From: Anas platyrhynchos
Lineage: Eukaryota > Chordata > Aves > Anseriformes > Anatidae
Direction: 5' to 3'
Length of the DNA: 64,000 nt
Assembly: GCF_047663525.1 (NCBI RefSeq)
Contig: NC_092591.1
Coordinates: forward strand, 31,467,001-31,531,000
The first letter of the stretch is position 1. The number at the start of each line of letters is the position of its first letter. The notes beneath the pieces were generated by a model. That model saw nothing but the letters and a program-made list of their open reading frames with translations, was not told where the DNA came from and searched no databases. The position numbers were made by a program, and so were the translations under genes. Below, in pieces: positions 1 to 12,045 of this stretch.

Positions 1-729
1 TGATTTATACAGCTGAGACCTTACAGGACTTTTAATATAGATAATCCTAGCCCAAAGTTATCCTGGGCTCCTTTCTGTGGGCTGGGCCTCATCAGATACA
101 GCTATGCCATTGAAAACAAACAAAAACAATCAGTGAAACAAAACAAAATAAAAAATAAAATAATAATAATAATAAATAAATATAAAAAAAAAAAAAACAA
201 AAACACAAAACCAAAAACAAAACACCACAGAAACAATAAAAACAAATTAGGCAGGATTCAACTCTGGAAACTAACACTGTGAGCATGCATTTGTAAGTCT
301 CTGTCTTTTGAGGTAAAGAGTTAAACATTTTCCTAGAAGCTCCAACCAAAAACATGAATATATGTTAAGAGAACCAAACAGTAGAAGTAGGCAATTTTTA
401 CCTTCTCCTCCAGGAAATCAGTAATATGTCAGGAAGATGAAAGAATACAATTGCAGGGGAAAAAAAAAATGTTTCTTGGTTTATCCTACTGTTCATTTAG
501 CTCTAACATCCTAAGTTCAATGTTTAAATTATAGCGGATAGACTAATAAAAAAAAGATCACTCTAGATCTCATTAGTTCTCTGAGGTACTAAAAAGTTTC
601 TGCCAAGGTTTCTCTAACTTTTCAGTTACGTTTGATTCATACATGTTTATAGTTGGTATAGTATAAATACAAACATTGCTACCAAACTGATACCTCATTC
701 TCTTTTCACCTTTCCTAGGGAATTGGCTA
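1..729. other. Non-coding 3' flank of the first OR gene
   Basis: AT-rich sequence with an impure A-rich microsatellite at about 116-245 (AAAT/AAAC/AAT runs). The open frame across this A-rich tract on the minus strand is just poly-T translation, rich in Phe and Leu. I see no gene here. Confidence 0.6.
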
Positions 730-1683
730 TTATTCTGACAAGCAAGTTGATGAGCAGCATTTTTTCCTTTTCATCACCCTTCTTAGAGCATTTTTCACCT
801 CCTTGTTCCTGAGGCTGTAAATCAGGGGATTCAGCATAGGAACTGCCAGCGTGTAAAATACTGCAGAGATTTTCTCACGATCCAGCGAGTATCTTGAACT
901 GGGCTGCACATGGCTCAAACTCACAGGCCCATAGAATAGGGTTACAGCCGTCAGATGGGAGGCGCAGGTGGAAAAGGCTTTGTACCTGGTTGCAGAGCCA
1001 TTGCTCAGAACGGAGAAGAGGATGTAGATGTAGGAGACGATGACAATAAGGAGTGTTGACATAGCTATGATCCCTGAGAGGGTTACAAGCACTAGCTCAT
1101 TCACGCGGTTGTCAGAGCAAGTGAGTTGTAGCAGTGGGTTTGTGTCACAGAAATAATGGTTGATGGTATTAGGGCCACAGAATGACAATTTCAGTAAGCC
1201 ACAAGTATGTACCAATGAGTTAAAGAGTCCCCCTAAATATGATGCAACCACCAGGCAAATACAGACTTTCCTGGGCATAAGAGTGGTGTAAAGTAGTGGG
1301 CTGCAAATAGCTATGTAGCGGTCATAAGCCATTACAGCCAGCAGAAATCCCTCTGTGGTCACAAACACAACAAATAAGAAGTGCTGGGTGACACATGCTG
1401 AGTAAGAAATAGTCTTATTCTCCACTAAGAAGTTTATCAACATCCTTGGAACAAAAACTGAAGAATAACAGAGATCCACAATTGACAAGTTAATGAGGAA
1501 GAAATACATGGGTGTTTGCAGCTGGAAGTCAGTCGTGATCAAGCCAATCATACCAAGATTACTTGCAAGCGTGACAACATAGATTAGTAGGATCATCACA
1601 AAGAGCAGGGACTGTAGTTCCGGGCGATCTGTCAGTCCCAAGAGGATGAAGTAAGTTACTGTGGTGTGATTGCTTGCTGCCAT
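730..1683 (-). CDS. Intact class II olfactory receptor (first OR)
   Basis: A single-exon coding frame of 317 residues, the usual OR length. It encodes a seven-transmembrane odorant receptor of the rhodopsin GPCR superfamily, acting in the ciliary membrane of olfactory neurons through Golf. Visible landmarks in order: N-glycosylation sequon NHT near residue 5; [10 protein letters not shown] at the end of TM2; the TM3 cysteine in [16 protein letters not shown] at the TM3/loop 2 junction; [12 protein letters not shown] in extracellular loop 2; SY in TM5; KAFSTCASH before TM6; and [12 protein letters not shown] in TM7. The start MAASNHTT fits the family and needs no extension. TM1 reads SNLGMI rather than the nearly invariant GN. 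The sequence resembles the OR5/8/9 type rather than the bird-expanded OR14-like (gamma-c) clade; this subfamily placement is from memory of the families and is not exact. Upstream non-coding exons, common in OR genes, cannot be located by eye. Confidence 0.93.
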   Translation of the reverse strand: MAASNHTTVTYFILLGLTDRPELQSLLFVMILLIYVVTLASNLGMIGLITTDFQLQTPMYFFLINLSIVDLCYSSVFVPRMLINFLVENKTISYSACVTQHFLFVVFVTTEGFLLAVMAYDRYIAICSPLLYTTLMPRKVCICLVVASYLGGLFNSLVHTCGLLKLSFCGPNTINHYFCDTNPLLQLTCSDNRVNELVLVTLSGIIAMSTLLIVIVSYIYILFSVLSNGSATRYKAFSTCASHLTAVTLFYGPVSLSHVQPSSRYSLDREKISAVFYTLAVPMLNPLIYSLRNKEVKNALRRVMKRKKCCSSTCLSE

Positions 1684-4600
1684 CCTTACCTCTGTAACAG
1701 ATTACCTGCTGAGATAAGATGAGTTGACTATACAGTTAAAAAAGAAAGAAAGGTTGTTTATGAGTAGGAGTAACCTACTGTAAAGAAGAACGAGGGCTGA
1801 GATTAAATACCTGGATCTTGATTTCCTTTTGTGCAGCAGCAATTTTTGAGCATGCTCAAAAGTGCCTATTTTCATCAATCAGACCAGCCTCACAGGGGGA
1901 TCCTCTGTGCCCATTGTGCACAAGCTAATAGTAGCAAGCTGCCTAGTGGTGTTGCTTGTGGACAGCAGTACACATCTGCAACACAGCTACTGAGTATTAT
2001 TTTTAGGTGATGCAAAGTTTGACATGCAGGTATCATTCGTGATTTTTGAAACACGTATGATAAACACTGAATGAATTCTGCAATTTTCTTCATCTTTTCA
2101 GCAAGGTATTTCATGTTATTTACTCACCAGGAAAGACTGAAACTCACCAGAGAGAAGGTATCTCACCTAAATCCTTAGCACTCTCTTTGCTCTATGAATG
2201 TGTCCTTTCCTCCTCAGTCACTAGTAGAGGGAGCCTGCACAACTTGCTCAGCATTGTGCCTTGGGCAGCACAAGGCTTTCTTCAGAAGACACTCTCAGCA
2301 GCTTCTTTCCTTCCTTATGTCAATGGAAGAAGAGATGACATGTAACAGTAGTCAACTTTTTAAAACACCAACATAGAAAGAGAGAGAGTTACACATCGGG
2401 TCTATTTTATGACTAAATTAATGAGATCCAAACCTACTTTGTAGAAGAGAGTCCAGGACAGGGTGGGAGATGAGATCTGGTCCCTCCTCTCATGACTGAT
2501 CCCATATTTTATCCACAAGCAAGCCACACAAAATACATAAAAGGGGGATCATAGCCTAATTTTAGGTATCTGGGTCTCTTGTTAGATTTTGACTTGAGAT
2601 CCAGAGGAGACTTTTTCAGGCAATCATGCAATTACCATTTACTTGTCTAAATTTAATCTAGACTTCCAGGTCAACTAGGCTACTTCTGTGATCAGTGTAT
2701 GATCAAACTATGGTGTAGCCAACTACTCATCCTACTTATTTCACCTCCTTCTCTGAAGGGAGTGAGAAGTCTGAAAGCCTATCAACAGGGTGAATTGCCC
2801 TCTGGGGGAGTCCCGTCTTTTTCCATTAATCAAAAAAGCACCTGAGGTGTTTAACTCTGAATGTAAGTGATCAGTGGAGAAATCTAAAGCTCAGTGAAAT
2901 CTATCCCACAGAGATTGTACCCATTTTTATGTGCAATGTTTGGTCTTACAGTTGAAACTACCTGACCATCCTGTTGACCTTACAATTCACAACTTACACA
3001 AAGCAAACAAACAAGAAAGGTATTTTTGAGCTCTCTGGATGTGCAATACAGAGAGCAATATTGCTTTATTGCTTTTCCCAGTCTTTCTTGTGCATTCAGA
3101 TGCTGAATTTTTAAAGGAGTCTCTCGGCATGTGTTTGTCAAATACTCAGAGCATGGGACCTGTCAAGGTCCGTCTGGCAGGTCAGTGCTAAAACTGTCAA
3201 GGACATACCTGGTTTTTGAGGCTCAGACACACTTCTTGAATCTTGAACTTCCAAACACTCTAGCACTGCAGGAGTCTGGATTTAACTCTCAAGGATGCCA
3301 TCACAACCTAGGTTTGTCCCTATAAAGGTATCTTCATGTCTAGCTTTCAGCTCTTTCATGATCTTCCCTAAGTGATATCTGCAATACGTAATTTCTCCTT
3401 AGAGAAGATATGCAACCAAAGGAAATGTATGTGACCAGCTCACTGCATTGGCATGATAGTGAGAGGTGTCTGCAGACACCTGGGAAGAGAAAAAATAACC
3501 CTTGTCCCTCCACAGAAAAGAAATATTATTGTTCCACACTTGCATGTGGCACAGAAAAGCCACTTATCCCTCAGACCTGAGAGGTCATGTCAGGACCTGC
3601 TACTGCAAACATTTGCTACTTTGACTATTAGGAACTGAACAAACAACTGAGTCTTCAGCTAATATTTTTCAGATTGAACACAAAGGACATAATTAAAGTA
3701 TCCTCGTGGGAGGCTTTAAATAGGCAAACAGAGGTCTGGTCTCCCACAGCAACAAGCATGAAATGAGTATGCTTACAGTCCTTTATGGCGCCATTTATGG
3801 CAAATCCTGTCTGCTTTATTAAGACAAAGGAAAAGAGAAAGGAGACTTGGGGATATTCTGTGTCTGTAGGACACTGGAAAGATCATTGTTGAACTTCAGT
3901 CTAAAAGGAACACAGACATCAAACTGCTTGCAGTCATTTTTGAGTCAGTCCCCTCTCTCATCCCATCATTCATGCAGTTGTATATAATGTAGGGCATGGG
4001 CAGGGTGGACACAGTCCTGGTCTTTCTGGCTGACATGTCCATTGGGTGGACACAAAGATCACTGATACCAGCAACCCATGTTAGATAGGCTGAAATGCAG
4101 GGGCTCATTGCTCTGGTTAGCTGTTTTTCAGAAGTTGTTTCATGATTGGGTGGCTGAAAGAGAACGCATGACTTTTTAATACCCAGTCATGAAACTCCAC
4201 CCATCCTAAATTAAAGTCTTTAACTGATGGAGAATCTATCAGAATTGCAGTAGAATTTTATATTTGGTTGTTTATATATGCTGATGAAACAAAATTAAAA
4301 AAAGTAAAATTTTAGTAGTCCTTGTTTTCCTGGCTGACCACGTAACAGACAAGGTGTCCTCTTTTGGAAAATAACAAATAGGAGACTGAGAATATTGTAA
4401 TGATGGCTCTTTATCTAGTTGAAAAGAAAGGGATTGTGTGAAATATCAAGAAAAAGAATTTATAAAGTATTTCAGTAATTATCTTTTGTTTTTTCTTAAT
4501 CAGTTTTGAGTAATCACAAACATTTTGTTCTGCTTGGTTGTGCATGAAATTGCTACATGCAGTGTTTCAGGAGGAGGGAATGGCTTGTGGAAGTGTCTTT

Positions 4601-5300
4601 TAATTTGTAGGGTTCCAGTGGCAGGGTAGTGATGAGGGCTCTCACTGTCAGGTCTGTGAGACCTCATGGATATGTGCTGGAATGCGCGGTTTATTCTGTA
4701 CCTAGAAAGTACATCACGGATTAAACTTTTATACAAACCCTGTTGTGTTGGAAGACACTGCAGGCAAAAGGCAGATACATTTCTCATACAGTTTACCGCT
4801 CCTATAAGTAGATGTCATCTACCTAGAGCAACTCCTGCAACACCTTTAGTCCTACTTCTGTGAATTGAGCTGGTTAAGATTCAGCCTTTGAGACTTTCAC
4901 CAGTCCAAGGTTGTTTATTTTCCTCACTGAAGATCTGATGTGTATTTGAGAAAGAAATCATAACAGTGGTTCTCAAAGCATGCACACTTGGAGCAAAATG
5001 ACACACAATTGTACAAGCCACTTCCTGGAGGATTTCTATTGATACTATTACCAACGCCACATGCTTACAAGGCAAGTTTCCTCTCCTTCTTTATTTTCTT
5101 CCTAGACAACGTCAAAGTCACCTTTCAGATTGCCTGGTTGCTATGTTTTTCAGAACATGCACAAATATTTTGAATCTTACAGTGCCACTATTAACACTTC
5201 CTTTGCATTAATCCTAGGGGCAACAGCTGATAATAACAGTAACCACAATGAATAGTTAAAGCCTTGAGGTAAAATTTAGGTACCTAAATTTGGGCAGATG
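1684..5300. other. Intergenic stretch, nothing recognised
   Basis: About 3.6 kb of mixed-composition DNA upstream (on the minus strand) of the first OR. Open frames of 60-95 codons occur on both strands, but none has recognisable motifs or exon-like boundaries. A promoter or 5' non-coding exon of the OR could lie here, but I cannot identify one. Confidence 0.5.
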
Positions 5301-5649
5301 AAAATTCCAAAATGTTGACCTTGGCTGGTCATGTTAGATCTTTCCATAGTCCACAGAGAAAACAGGCAGCTTTGGTGGCTTTACCCAGCTGGGCAGCTGA
5401 ACTCCACCACAATTGCTCTCTCTCACTTTCCCTCCTCAAAGGGAAAGGGTGAGAAAATATGATGGAAAGGGCTCAAGTGTTGAGGTAAGGACAGGGAGAT
5501 CACTCAGCAATTATATTAATGGGCAAAACAGACTCAGCATAGCGAGATTAATGAAATTTATTACCTATTACTAACAAGCTAGAGCAGTGAGAACAACAAA
5601 AATAAAAATAAAAACAAACTAAAAACACTTTTCCCCATCCACCCTCTTC

Positions 5650-6240
5650 TATGTCCTCCCCCTGAGTAGAGCAGGGGAATGGGAACTGTGGTCAGTTCTA
5701 ACACTTCGTCTCCGCTCCTCCTTCATGGTCGCTCTCTGCCCCTGCTCCATGTGGGGTCCCTCTCACGAGATGTTGTCCTTCCCAAACTGAGCTTGCGCGG
5801 ACTGCCCACAGGCAGCAGCTCTTCAAGCACTGCTCCTACACGACTCCATCCCAGGGGGTCCATCTATCAGGAGCAAACTGCACCAACACGGGTCCCCTGC
5901 GGGCGGCAGCTCCCCCCAGGCCTCCTGCTCCTGCATGGGCTCCACTCCATGGGCCACAGATCTGGCCTGGGCCTGCTCCTGCAGTGTCCTTCAGGCCAAC
6001 ATCCACCTGCTCCACCAGGGGCTCCTCCACAGGCTGCAGCGTGGAGATCTGCTCCATGTGGGACCCATGGGCTGCGGGGGGACAGCCTGCTCCACCAGGG
6101 GCCTCTCCACAGGCTGCAGGGGAACTGCTGCTGCCTGCAGCACCTCCTGCCCTCCTGCTGCACTCACCTTGGGGGCTGCAGGGCTGGTTCTCACTCCTTG
6201 CTCTCACAACTGCTATTGCACAGCAGTTTTTTTCCCTTTC
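5650..6240 (-). mobile_element. GC-rich avian ERV-L-type LTR-like fragment
   Basis: This block is abruptly GC-rich compared with its AT-rich surroundings. It contains several related copies of a motif built on CTCCACCAGGGGC followed by CTCCACAGGCTGCAG, near 6010-6040 and 6090-6120. This texture resembles the abundant ERV-L-type LTRs of bird genomes, here in minus orientation; family assignment is from memory. Several overlapping open frames (Gly/Ala/Pro- or Cys-rich) run through it because of composition, not because it is a gene. I could not find the LTR ends or a target duplication. Confidence 0.45.
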
Positions 6241-6427
6241 TTAAAACTGCTCTCACAGAGGCACAAACAACATCGGTATCCAAAGACTTCAGAGAACTTG
6301 CAGGTGACTTAAAACCTCTGTAATGCAGTGCCTGTGTGTTATACTGACTTGGAGTTTGCTGAAATAAAGCTTTAATAAGAGGATTTATCTGTCTTTCCAT
6401 ATTGCACATCCTTCAATTAGCAATCTT

Positions 6428-7371
6428 AGAATTATAGAATCACTTAGGTTGGAAAAGACCTCTAAGGTCACCAAGTCCAACCATTAACCTAGCACTGCCA
6501 AGTCCACCACTAAACTGTGTCCCTAAGTACCGCATCTATGGCTCTTTTAAATACTTGCAGGAATGGTGACTCAACTACTTTCCTGGGCAGCCTTTTCCAA
6601 TGCTTTACAATACCTTCAGTAAAGAAATTTTCCCTAATATCTAACCTAAGCCTCCCTTGGCACAACTTGAGGTCATTTTCTCTTGTTCTATTCATTGTTG
6701 TTTGGGAGAGGAGACCAATCCGCCACCTCACTACAACCTCCTCTGAGGTAGTTGTAGAGAGCAATAAGGTCTCCCCTGAGCCTCCTTTTCTCTGGGTTAA
6801 ATTACCCAACTTCCTTCAGTCGCTCTTCATAGGCCTTGTTCTCTAGACCCTTCACCATCCTTGTTGTCTTTCTTCGGACACACTCCAGCACCTTGATGTG
6901 ACTGGCCTCCAACTGGATTTAGCTCCATTAAATCTGGATTTAACACCACAACTGTTTGGGCCTGGCCACTCAGCCAGTTTTTTACCCAGCAAAGCGTACA
7001 CCCGTCCAAACCATGAGCAGCCAGTTTCTCCAAGAGAGGGCTGTGGGACACAGTGTCAAAAGCTTTACGAAAGTCTAGGCAGACAACATCCACAGCCTTT
7101 GCCTCATGCACTAAGTGCATCACCTTGACATAGAAGGTGATCAGGTTAGCCAGGCAGGACCTACCTTTCATAAACCCACGCTGAGTGGGCCTGATCACCT
7201 GGGTGTCCTGTATATGTTGCGTGGTGGCATTTAAGAAGATGGCACTATGCTCCATAACCTTCCCCAGCACCAAAGTCAGACTGACAGGCCTGCAGTTCCT
7301 TGCGTCCTTCTTCTGGCCCTTCTTGCAGATGAGTGCCACATTTGCTAGCCTCCAGTCAACTGTGACCTCAT
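6428..7371 (-). mobile_element. 5'-truncated CR1 LINE fragment (RT region to 3' end)
   Basis: Non-LTR retrotransposon remnant on the minus strand. Frame 6827-7423 shows reverse-transcriptase blocks typical of CR1: [25 protein letters not shown] and CLDFRKAFDTVSHS (motif A). Frame 6510-6809 shows the C-terminal block ending in the VESPFLQVFKRAIDAVL region. The 3' end lies near 6428-6445, where the minus strand reads GATTCTATAAT. Typical of CR1, it is 5'-truncated, starting at about 7371. The RT core after motif A is missing, so there is also an internal deletion. The breakpoint is about 65 bp from the stop codon of the neighbouring OR on the same strand. Confidence 0.88.
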
Positions 7372-7435
7372 AATCCACATCCAAAACAATGGGGGTTTTG
7401 TACAGATTCACCCCAGATGCCACTGTGGAAGGCTT

Positions 7436-8383
7436 TCAACACATTAAGACTGTCCTCTTCAGCAGTTTCCTTGCAGCACATTTCACACCGTTGTTTCTCA
7501 AGCTGTATATTAAGGGGTTGAGCAGAGGAATGCCCACTGTGTAGAACACAGAAACAGTTTTATCAGTGCTCAGCAAGTGGCTGGAGCTGGGGAAGAAATA
7601 CATGAACAGGATTGTGCCATGAAATGTGAAAACAGCTGTAAGGTGGGAGGCACATGTGGAGAAAGTTTTTTGCCTGCCCTTGGCAGAACGGATCTTCAGC
7701 ACCGTGACAACGATGAAAAAGTAAGAAATTATGGTGATTGTAAAAGTGGTTGCCTCAAACAAGGAGCCAAATACAGTAACAAGCACCTTGTTGAGATGGG
7801 TGTCACTGCAAGAGAGTTTTAGGAGAGGGAGGAGGTCACAGAAAAAGTGATCAATGACATTTGAGCCGCAAAAGGACAATTTTAGCAAGCCATGGGTGTG
7901 TATCAGTGAATTTACAATACCCCCAAAATAGGATCCAGCTATTAACAGTACACAAACCTTTTTGGTCACGGTGACAGTGTAGAGCAGAGGGTTACAAATG
8001 GCCACATAGCGGTCATATGCCATTGCAGCCAAGAGAAACATTTCTGTGGTGGCAAAAAGTGCAAAGAAGCCATACTGTATAAGGCATCCACTATATGACA
8101 TTCCTCTTGACACTTTTAAAAAGTTGAGCAGCATATTGGGAGTAATAGTGGAAGAATAACAGACATCTAAGAAGGACAGGTTGCTGAGGAAAAAGTACAT
8201 AGGGGTATGCAGGTATGGGTCAAACCTAATGATCAGTATCATTCCTAGATTGCCCAGCAAGGTCATCCCATAAATCAAAGAAAAGACAGCAAACAGTGGA
8301 AGTTGCAGGTCTGGTCTATCAGTTAATCCTGTGAAAATGAAGCTAGCCACAGTGGTATGATTCTCTTGCACCCTCATTTTCAT
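7436..8383 (-). CDS. Intact class II olfactory receptor (second OR)
   Basis: Single-exon frame of 315 residues. OR landmarks: sequon NHT near residue 9; GNLGMI in TM1; [14 protein letters not shown]; cysteine in [34 protein letters not shown] in extracellular loop 2; SY in TM5; [22 protein letters not shown]. The frame can start at [10 protein letters not shown] or two codons later at MRVQENHT; the second gives the usual short OR N-terminus, so the true start is uncertain by two residues. It resembles the first OR (shared LTDRP, SNLGMI/GNLGMI and GLLKLSFCG segments), so the two are probably members of one local cluster. A truncated CR1 lies immediately downstream and may supply part of its 3' UTR. 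Confidence 0.94.
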   Translation of the reverse strand: MKMRVQENHTTVASFIFTGLTDRPDLQLPLFAVFSLIYGMTLLGNLGMILIIRFDPYLHTPMYFFLSNLSFLDVCYSSTITPNMLLNFLKVSRGMSYSGCLIQYGFFALFATTEMFLLAAMAYDRYVAICNPLLYTVTVTKKVCVLLIAGSYFGGIVNSLIHTHGLLKLSFCGSNVIDHFFCDLLPLLKLSCSDTHLNKVLVTVFGSLFEATTFTITIISYFFIVVTVLKIRSAKGRQKTFSTCASHLTAVFTFHGTILFMYFFPSSSHLLSTDKTVSVFYTVGIPLLNPLIYSLRNNGVKCAARKLLKRTVLMC

Positions 8384-9290
8384 TTAAGTGTTGCCTGCTG
8401 GAGTAAAAAAGGAAAGCCACATATCAGAGCATAGGATGGATTGTCAGCATCCCTCACCACAGTCCCTGTGCCACTCATCCCCTCCAGTTTTGGCTTTTAC
8501 ACCTAAAATTATAACCAGTTATCTCATTTCTTTCTAGGTTCCATTGGTCCCCTTTCTTCTCTTTTATTTTCCATAATTACCTTTCTCTGACATAAGATGG
8601 AACAATCCCTGCTATTCAAGAAGACATAGAGACCAGACCCATCAAAATCCATGGAGCTGAATTTTGGAGGAAGTGAAGGGAGCTCAAGAAATTTTTTAGC
8701 CTACCTCGACGCTCCATGGTAGAGTTCCACTATGCCAGTGGTATTCCTGAATTTGAAGCAGTCCTTGATGCCCTATACCAATGGAGAATTTACAGCTTCT
8801 GCAAGCGTGCCTTTTCCCCTAATGCACTTTTGAATGAGTATTTCAAAACATAATGACTAACATTTTCTAAAGTGGTTGATATTTTGAGGTGATTTTACTG
8901 GTTTGTGAAATAACTAACAGTCTGTTGGCAGACTGAATTTTAGAAGGCATCAAGCACTCACTGTTGCCCATTTCTTGGAATAACTTTGAAGAAATGGTCC
9001 CAGATTAGGGGCTTGTAAGCACACTGTTTTCATCACAAACATTTGATGCATGTGACTATCTCATTTGTATAAGCTGCAGTAGCAGAAACCCAGGAACAAA
9101 TGTACAGGAAAAGAAGATTAAAACAAGCAGTAAGACCTAAACCATTTTCACCAGCAAAGCAGAAAAAACTCTGAGAGACAATGAAAACTCCTAGGTACTT
9201 CTTAGCTCAGGGTAGAGAATATTGTCCTCATAAAGAGCCAAAACCAAGCATTCATCAATAAATAAGGCTGTAAGCTGGCATCATAGCTTT
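8384..9290. other. Intergenic stretch, nothing recognised
   Basis: No repeat or coding signal recognised. It is the upstream side of the second OR and may hold its promoter or 5' non-coding exon. Confidence 0.45.
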
Positions 9291-9455
9291 CATACAATCA
9301 TAGAATGGCTTGGTTTGGAAGGGACCTTAAAGACCACCTAGTTCCAAACCCCTGCCATGAGCAGGGATGCCACCCACTAGATCAGGTTGCCCAGGGCCTC
9401 ATCCAACCTGGTCTTGAACACCTCCAGGGATGGGGCATCCAAAACTTTGCAGGGC
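9291..9455 (-). mobile_element. CR1 3'-end fragment
   Basis: On the minus strand this matches the last ~160 bp of CR1: the block around CCTGGAGGTGTTCAAGACCA and GCCCTGGGCAACCTGATCTA, then the GGTCCCTTCCAAACCAAGCC segment, ending in GATTGTATGAA near 9291. Short, old and heavily 5'-truncated. Confidence 0.85.
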
Positions 9456-9885
9456 AAAATCCATAGCTTTAAGTCTCTTTCATGCTTGCTCAGTACTTCT
9501 GAGGCATCATATCTGAGTCAAAGCATCTTTTAAAAATCTTAATAAGTCATAATATCTTTTTAAAATGTTCTTAAAAGCTACGAAGTCATATTTTTTTCTT
9601 ATTTCCAAAGCAACAGATGAAGAAACCTCATTCATGTTGTTTATGCTTTACTCCTTAAGCAGTCATTTCCAAATTTGTGATGCTGTTTTGAGAGATTCCA
9701 GTTTAGGAAGGTACTTACGTTTGAGTGAGGTGCCTCTCTCCTGACTGCAGCTATCTCAAAGGAATGCTTCTAGTGACAGCACTTTCCTAGGTTAGGATAC
9801 GATGGTCACTTCTGTTGTAAGATAGTTACCTAGGACAGGTGACTTGAAACAAACTTGAAGATGATCATTTCTTCTCATGGAGTCT
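9456..9885. other. Unassigned DNA left of the duplicated unit
   Basis: AT-rich, with no gene or repeat recognised. It ends at the point (about 9886) where similarity to 38098 onward begins, so the left breakpoint of the segmental duplication lies here. Confidence 0.4.
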
Positions 9886-11035
9886 CTTATCCATGATCAC
9901 ATGACAGAAACTTTATAAAACCCCAAGTTCACAAGATGCCTGTAGCTATGTGGAATAGTACTGCCTAGATACTAAAATCTAATTACCCATCCATTTTTCC
10001 TTGAAATTAAGAAAAAAAGCCATCTAAATTCTATATGTCTGCTAGGAGATAGTTAAAACCCCTCTTTGTTAATGGCAACTTAATTTTAAATATCTACAGA
10101 GACTTTTATCTTCTATATTTATCAGAGAGAAATAAGGCACTGGTACAGTGGCATGCATCTGATCTATGCCATGCACTCCTAAGATATATGCCTGAGGATG
10201 AGAACCTAAAGGCATTAAACCTAAAATAGTTGGTTATGAACCTCAACTTAAGATAGGAGAGACAAATCCTAAATCTTAGTGTAAATATGCTTTTCAGTAG
10301 CTGTGTTTTGCTTATCCCCCATAGCTGAACGTGAGAAGCATTCAAGAAATCCAAGCTGGAAATGGAAAAAAAAATAAATAATAATAATAAAAAAACAAGG
10401 TCCACAGTTACAGAAAAAAAAAAGTAAAAAATAAAATTAGACAAATTCCCCTTATTCTCTTCTACGCTGTCTTTGCCCACTTAGTGTAGAGGCATACCTT
10501 TGTAACTAGGACTTAATTCAGGCACAGGTATGATAGCTTTGCAGAATCAAACAATCAACATGCAACTTTCAGCACATACTTACTTTTCAAAGTAAACATT
10601 CAAGAATAAGAACTAATTTTTTACAAGAACTGACAAGCATTATCTAGCTTCTTTATGCTTTGCCAACTTCACCTCATTTTTAAATCTCACTTCCAGGAGG
10701 CAGGCTTTTATATGAAGCTGTGTTTTCATACACTCAGAAAAAAAAGAAAACGAAGTGATTATATCTTTGACAAGCCAGACTGCACAAGCATGGCAATTAT
10801 ACCATACTGTATATCTCCTGAGGGACAGGAGTTAATCACATCACAACATCATTTTGAGGAGATAAGCAATATCTTAGATGTTTTAAGGTTTTTCCTGTTC
10901 TGTACATCTAGCTGACCAAATTGGTGCCATAAACGATTGCTACCTGTGGAAAGCAGATCTGATTACGTGAAGATAATCTATGATATTGTTCTTTAGTCTT
11001 AGTAGCAGATGTTAGTTTTGATAACATCGATATAT
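9886..11035. repeat. Segmental duplication unit P, copy 1
   Basis: Begins at TTATCCATGATCACATGACA and runs to ATAACATC before 11035. It aligns by eye along its length with 38098-39290, with scattered substitutions and small indels (for example about 44 bp near 38277-38319 missing here). Contents are AT-rich, with A-rich microsatellites near 10365-10435; no gene is visible. Frame 10106-10480 on the minus strand is a translation of those A-rich tracts and is not a gene. Confidence 0.9.
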
Positions 11036-11054
11036 TGGAGGACTCAGGGCCCTG

Positions 11055-11980
11055 TTACAGACACGGTCAAAGAAATTCTCAAGCTCCCCAACCCATATCA
11101 AATTTTTAACCCAGGAACACTTACCTGTCAGCTTCTGAATTTTACTTACTATCAAACATCTTCATGGGGAAGTAGCACCACCAGGGTTTTCCCATTCTGA
11201 GTAGTCACCACCAATGTTACTAGCTCATACAGTGTCCCAAACTATTTCACAGAGATTGTAGAAAACACGATGAAAAAGCAGCCTACTTAAGAACACTGAT
11301 TCCATTTCACCAGGACAGTAGAAAAGCACCCTAAGCAACCTGAACCTCATACTCCCCTAGAGTGGCAAGTCTTCCCATACTCCTCATGCTTCCTTTATAG
11401 CAAACGTCAAATGATCCCCACCTGGCAGATTTCACTTCACATGTGTGGAGTCATGAGACCTTGTGGAATAGGCTCATCAACCTAGGTTTCAATGGTTAAG
11501 GTTCAATTGCTCCTTATCGCTAATAGAAATAACCTGGCTTAGTGGTTAGAGTTGACCTAATGAATTAAATACAAAAGGCACGTAAGGCTCATATTTCTGC
11601 TAGTCATTCTGTGAGGAAAATTAGTACAGAGCCTGTTAAAATAAGACCAATAAACTTAAATAAAATAAAAAAGAAAATGACCTAAAAGGCAAAATTGCCG
11701 TCATAGATTTTCATCCATCTAGTCACGACAGATAAAGAATATAGCAATCAGAAAGACTTTGCTTGACATTAATGTTGCTTAAATTTGCCTTTCTGAGATC
11801 TCTTCTTTATGCCGGACTTTTCAAAATGTAGCGCCATGACCTCCGACTGCAGTATTTACTTTGGCTGCACATAAACTATCACGTATAAATGCCAGGATAC
11901 GGATCCTCACTCCCTGTTCAGGTCAAGGACCGGGCTGAAAGTTTTGGCTTCAATTTGGTTACATGACTACATTGCTGTTG
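11055..11980. other. Unassigned leading part of Q1
   Basis: About 0.9 kb with no gene or recognised repeat, AT-rich. It is duplicated almost exactly at 31124-32049. Confidence 0.5.
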
Positions 11981-12045
11981 TCATGGTTTCCCCTAGCCGG
12001 CAGCTAAGCACCACACAGCCGTTCGCACAGCCGTTCATTGGCTCA
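11981..12045 (+). mobile_element. Possible LTR terminal fragment ahead of the CR1
   Basis: The segment TCATGGTTTCCCCTAGCCGG followed by CAGCTAAGCACCACACAGCC resembles a terminal sequence seen on common bird ERV LTRs (recognition from memory). It ends where CR1 sequence begins. The duplicated counterpart is at 32050-32114. Confidence 0.35.

Noticed and set aside
92-355. 87-codon minus-strand ORF rich in Phe and Leu
   Set aside because: It is the translation of an A-rich microsatellite read as poly-T; composition only.
5679-6323. Several overlapping 70-214-codon ORFs on both strands
   Set aside because: They arise from high GC and internal repeats of an LTR-like element; no frame has a recognisable domain.
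10106-10480. 124-codon minus-strand ORF with hydrophobic stretches
   Set aside because: The hydrophobic part is A-rich DNA read on the other strand; the P2 copy is frame-shifted, showing no constraint.
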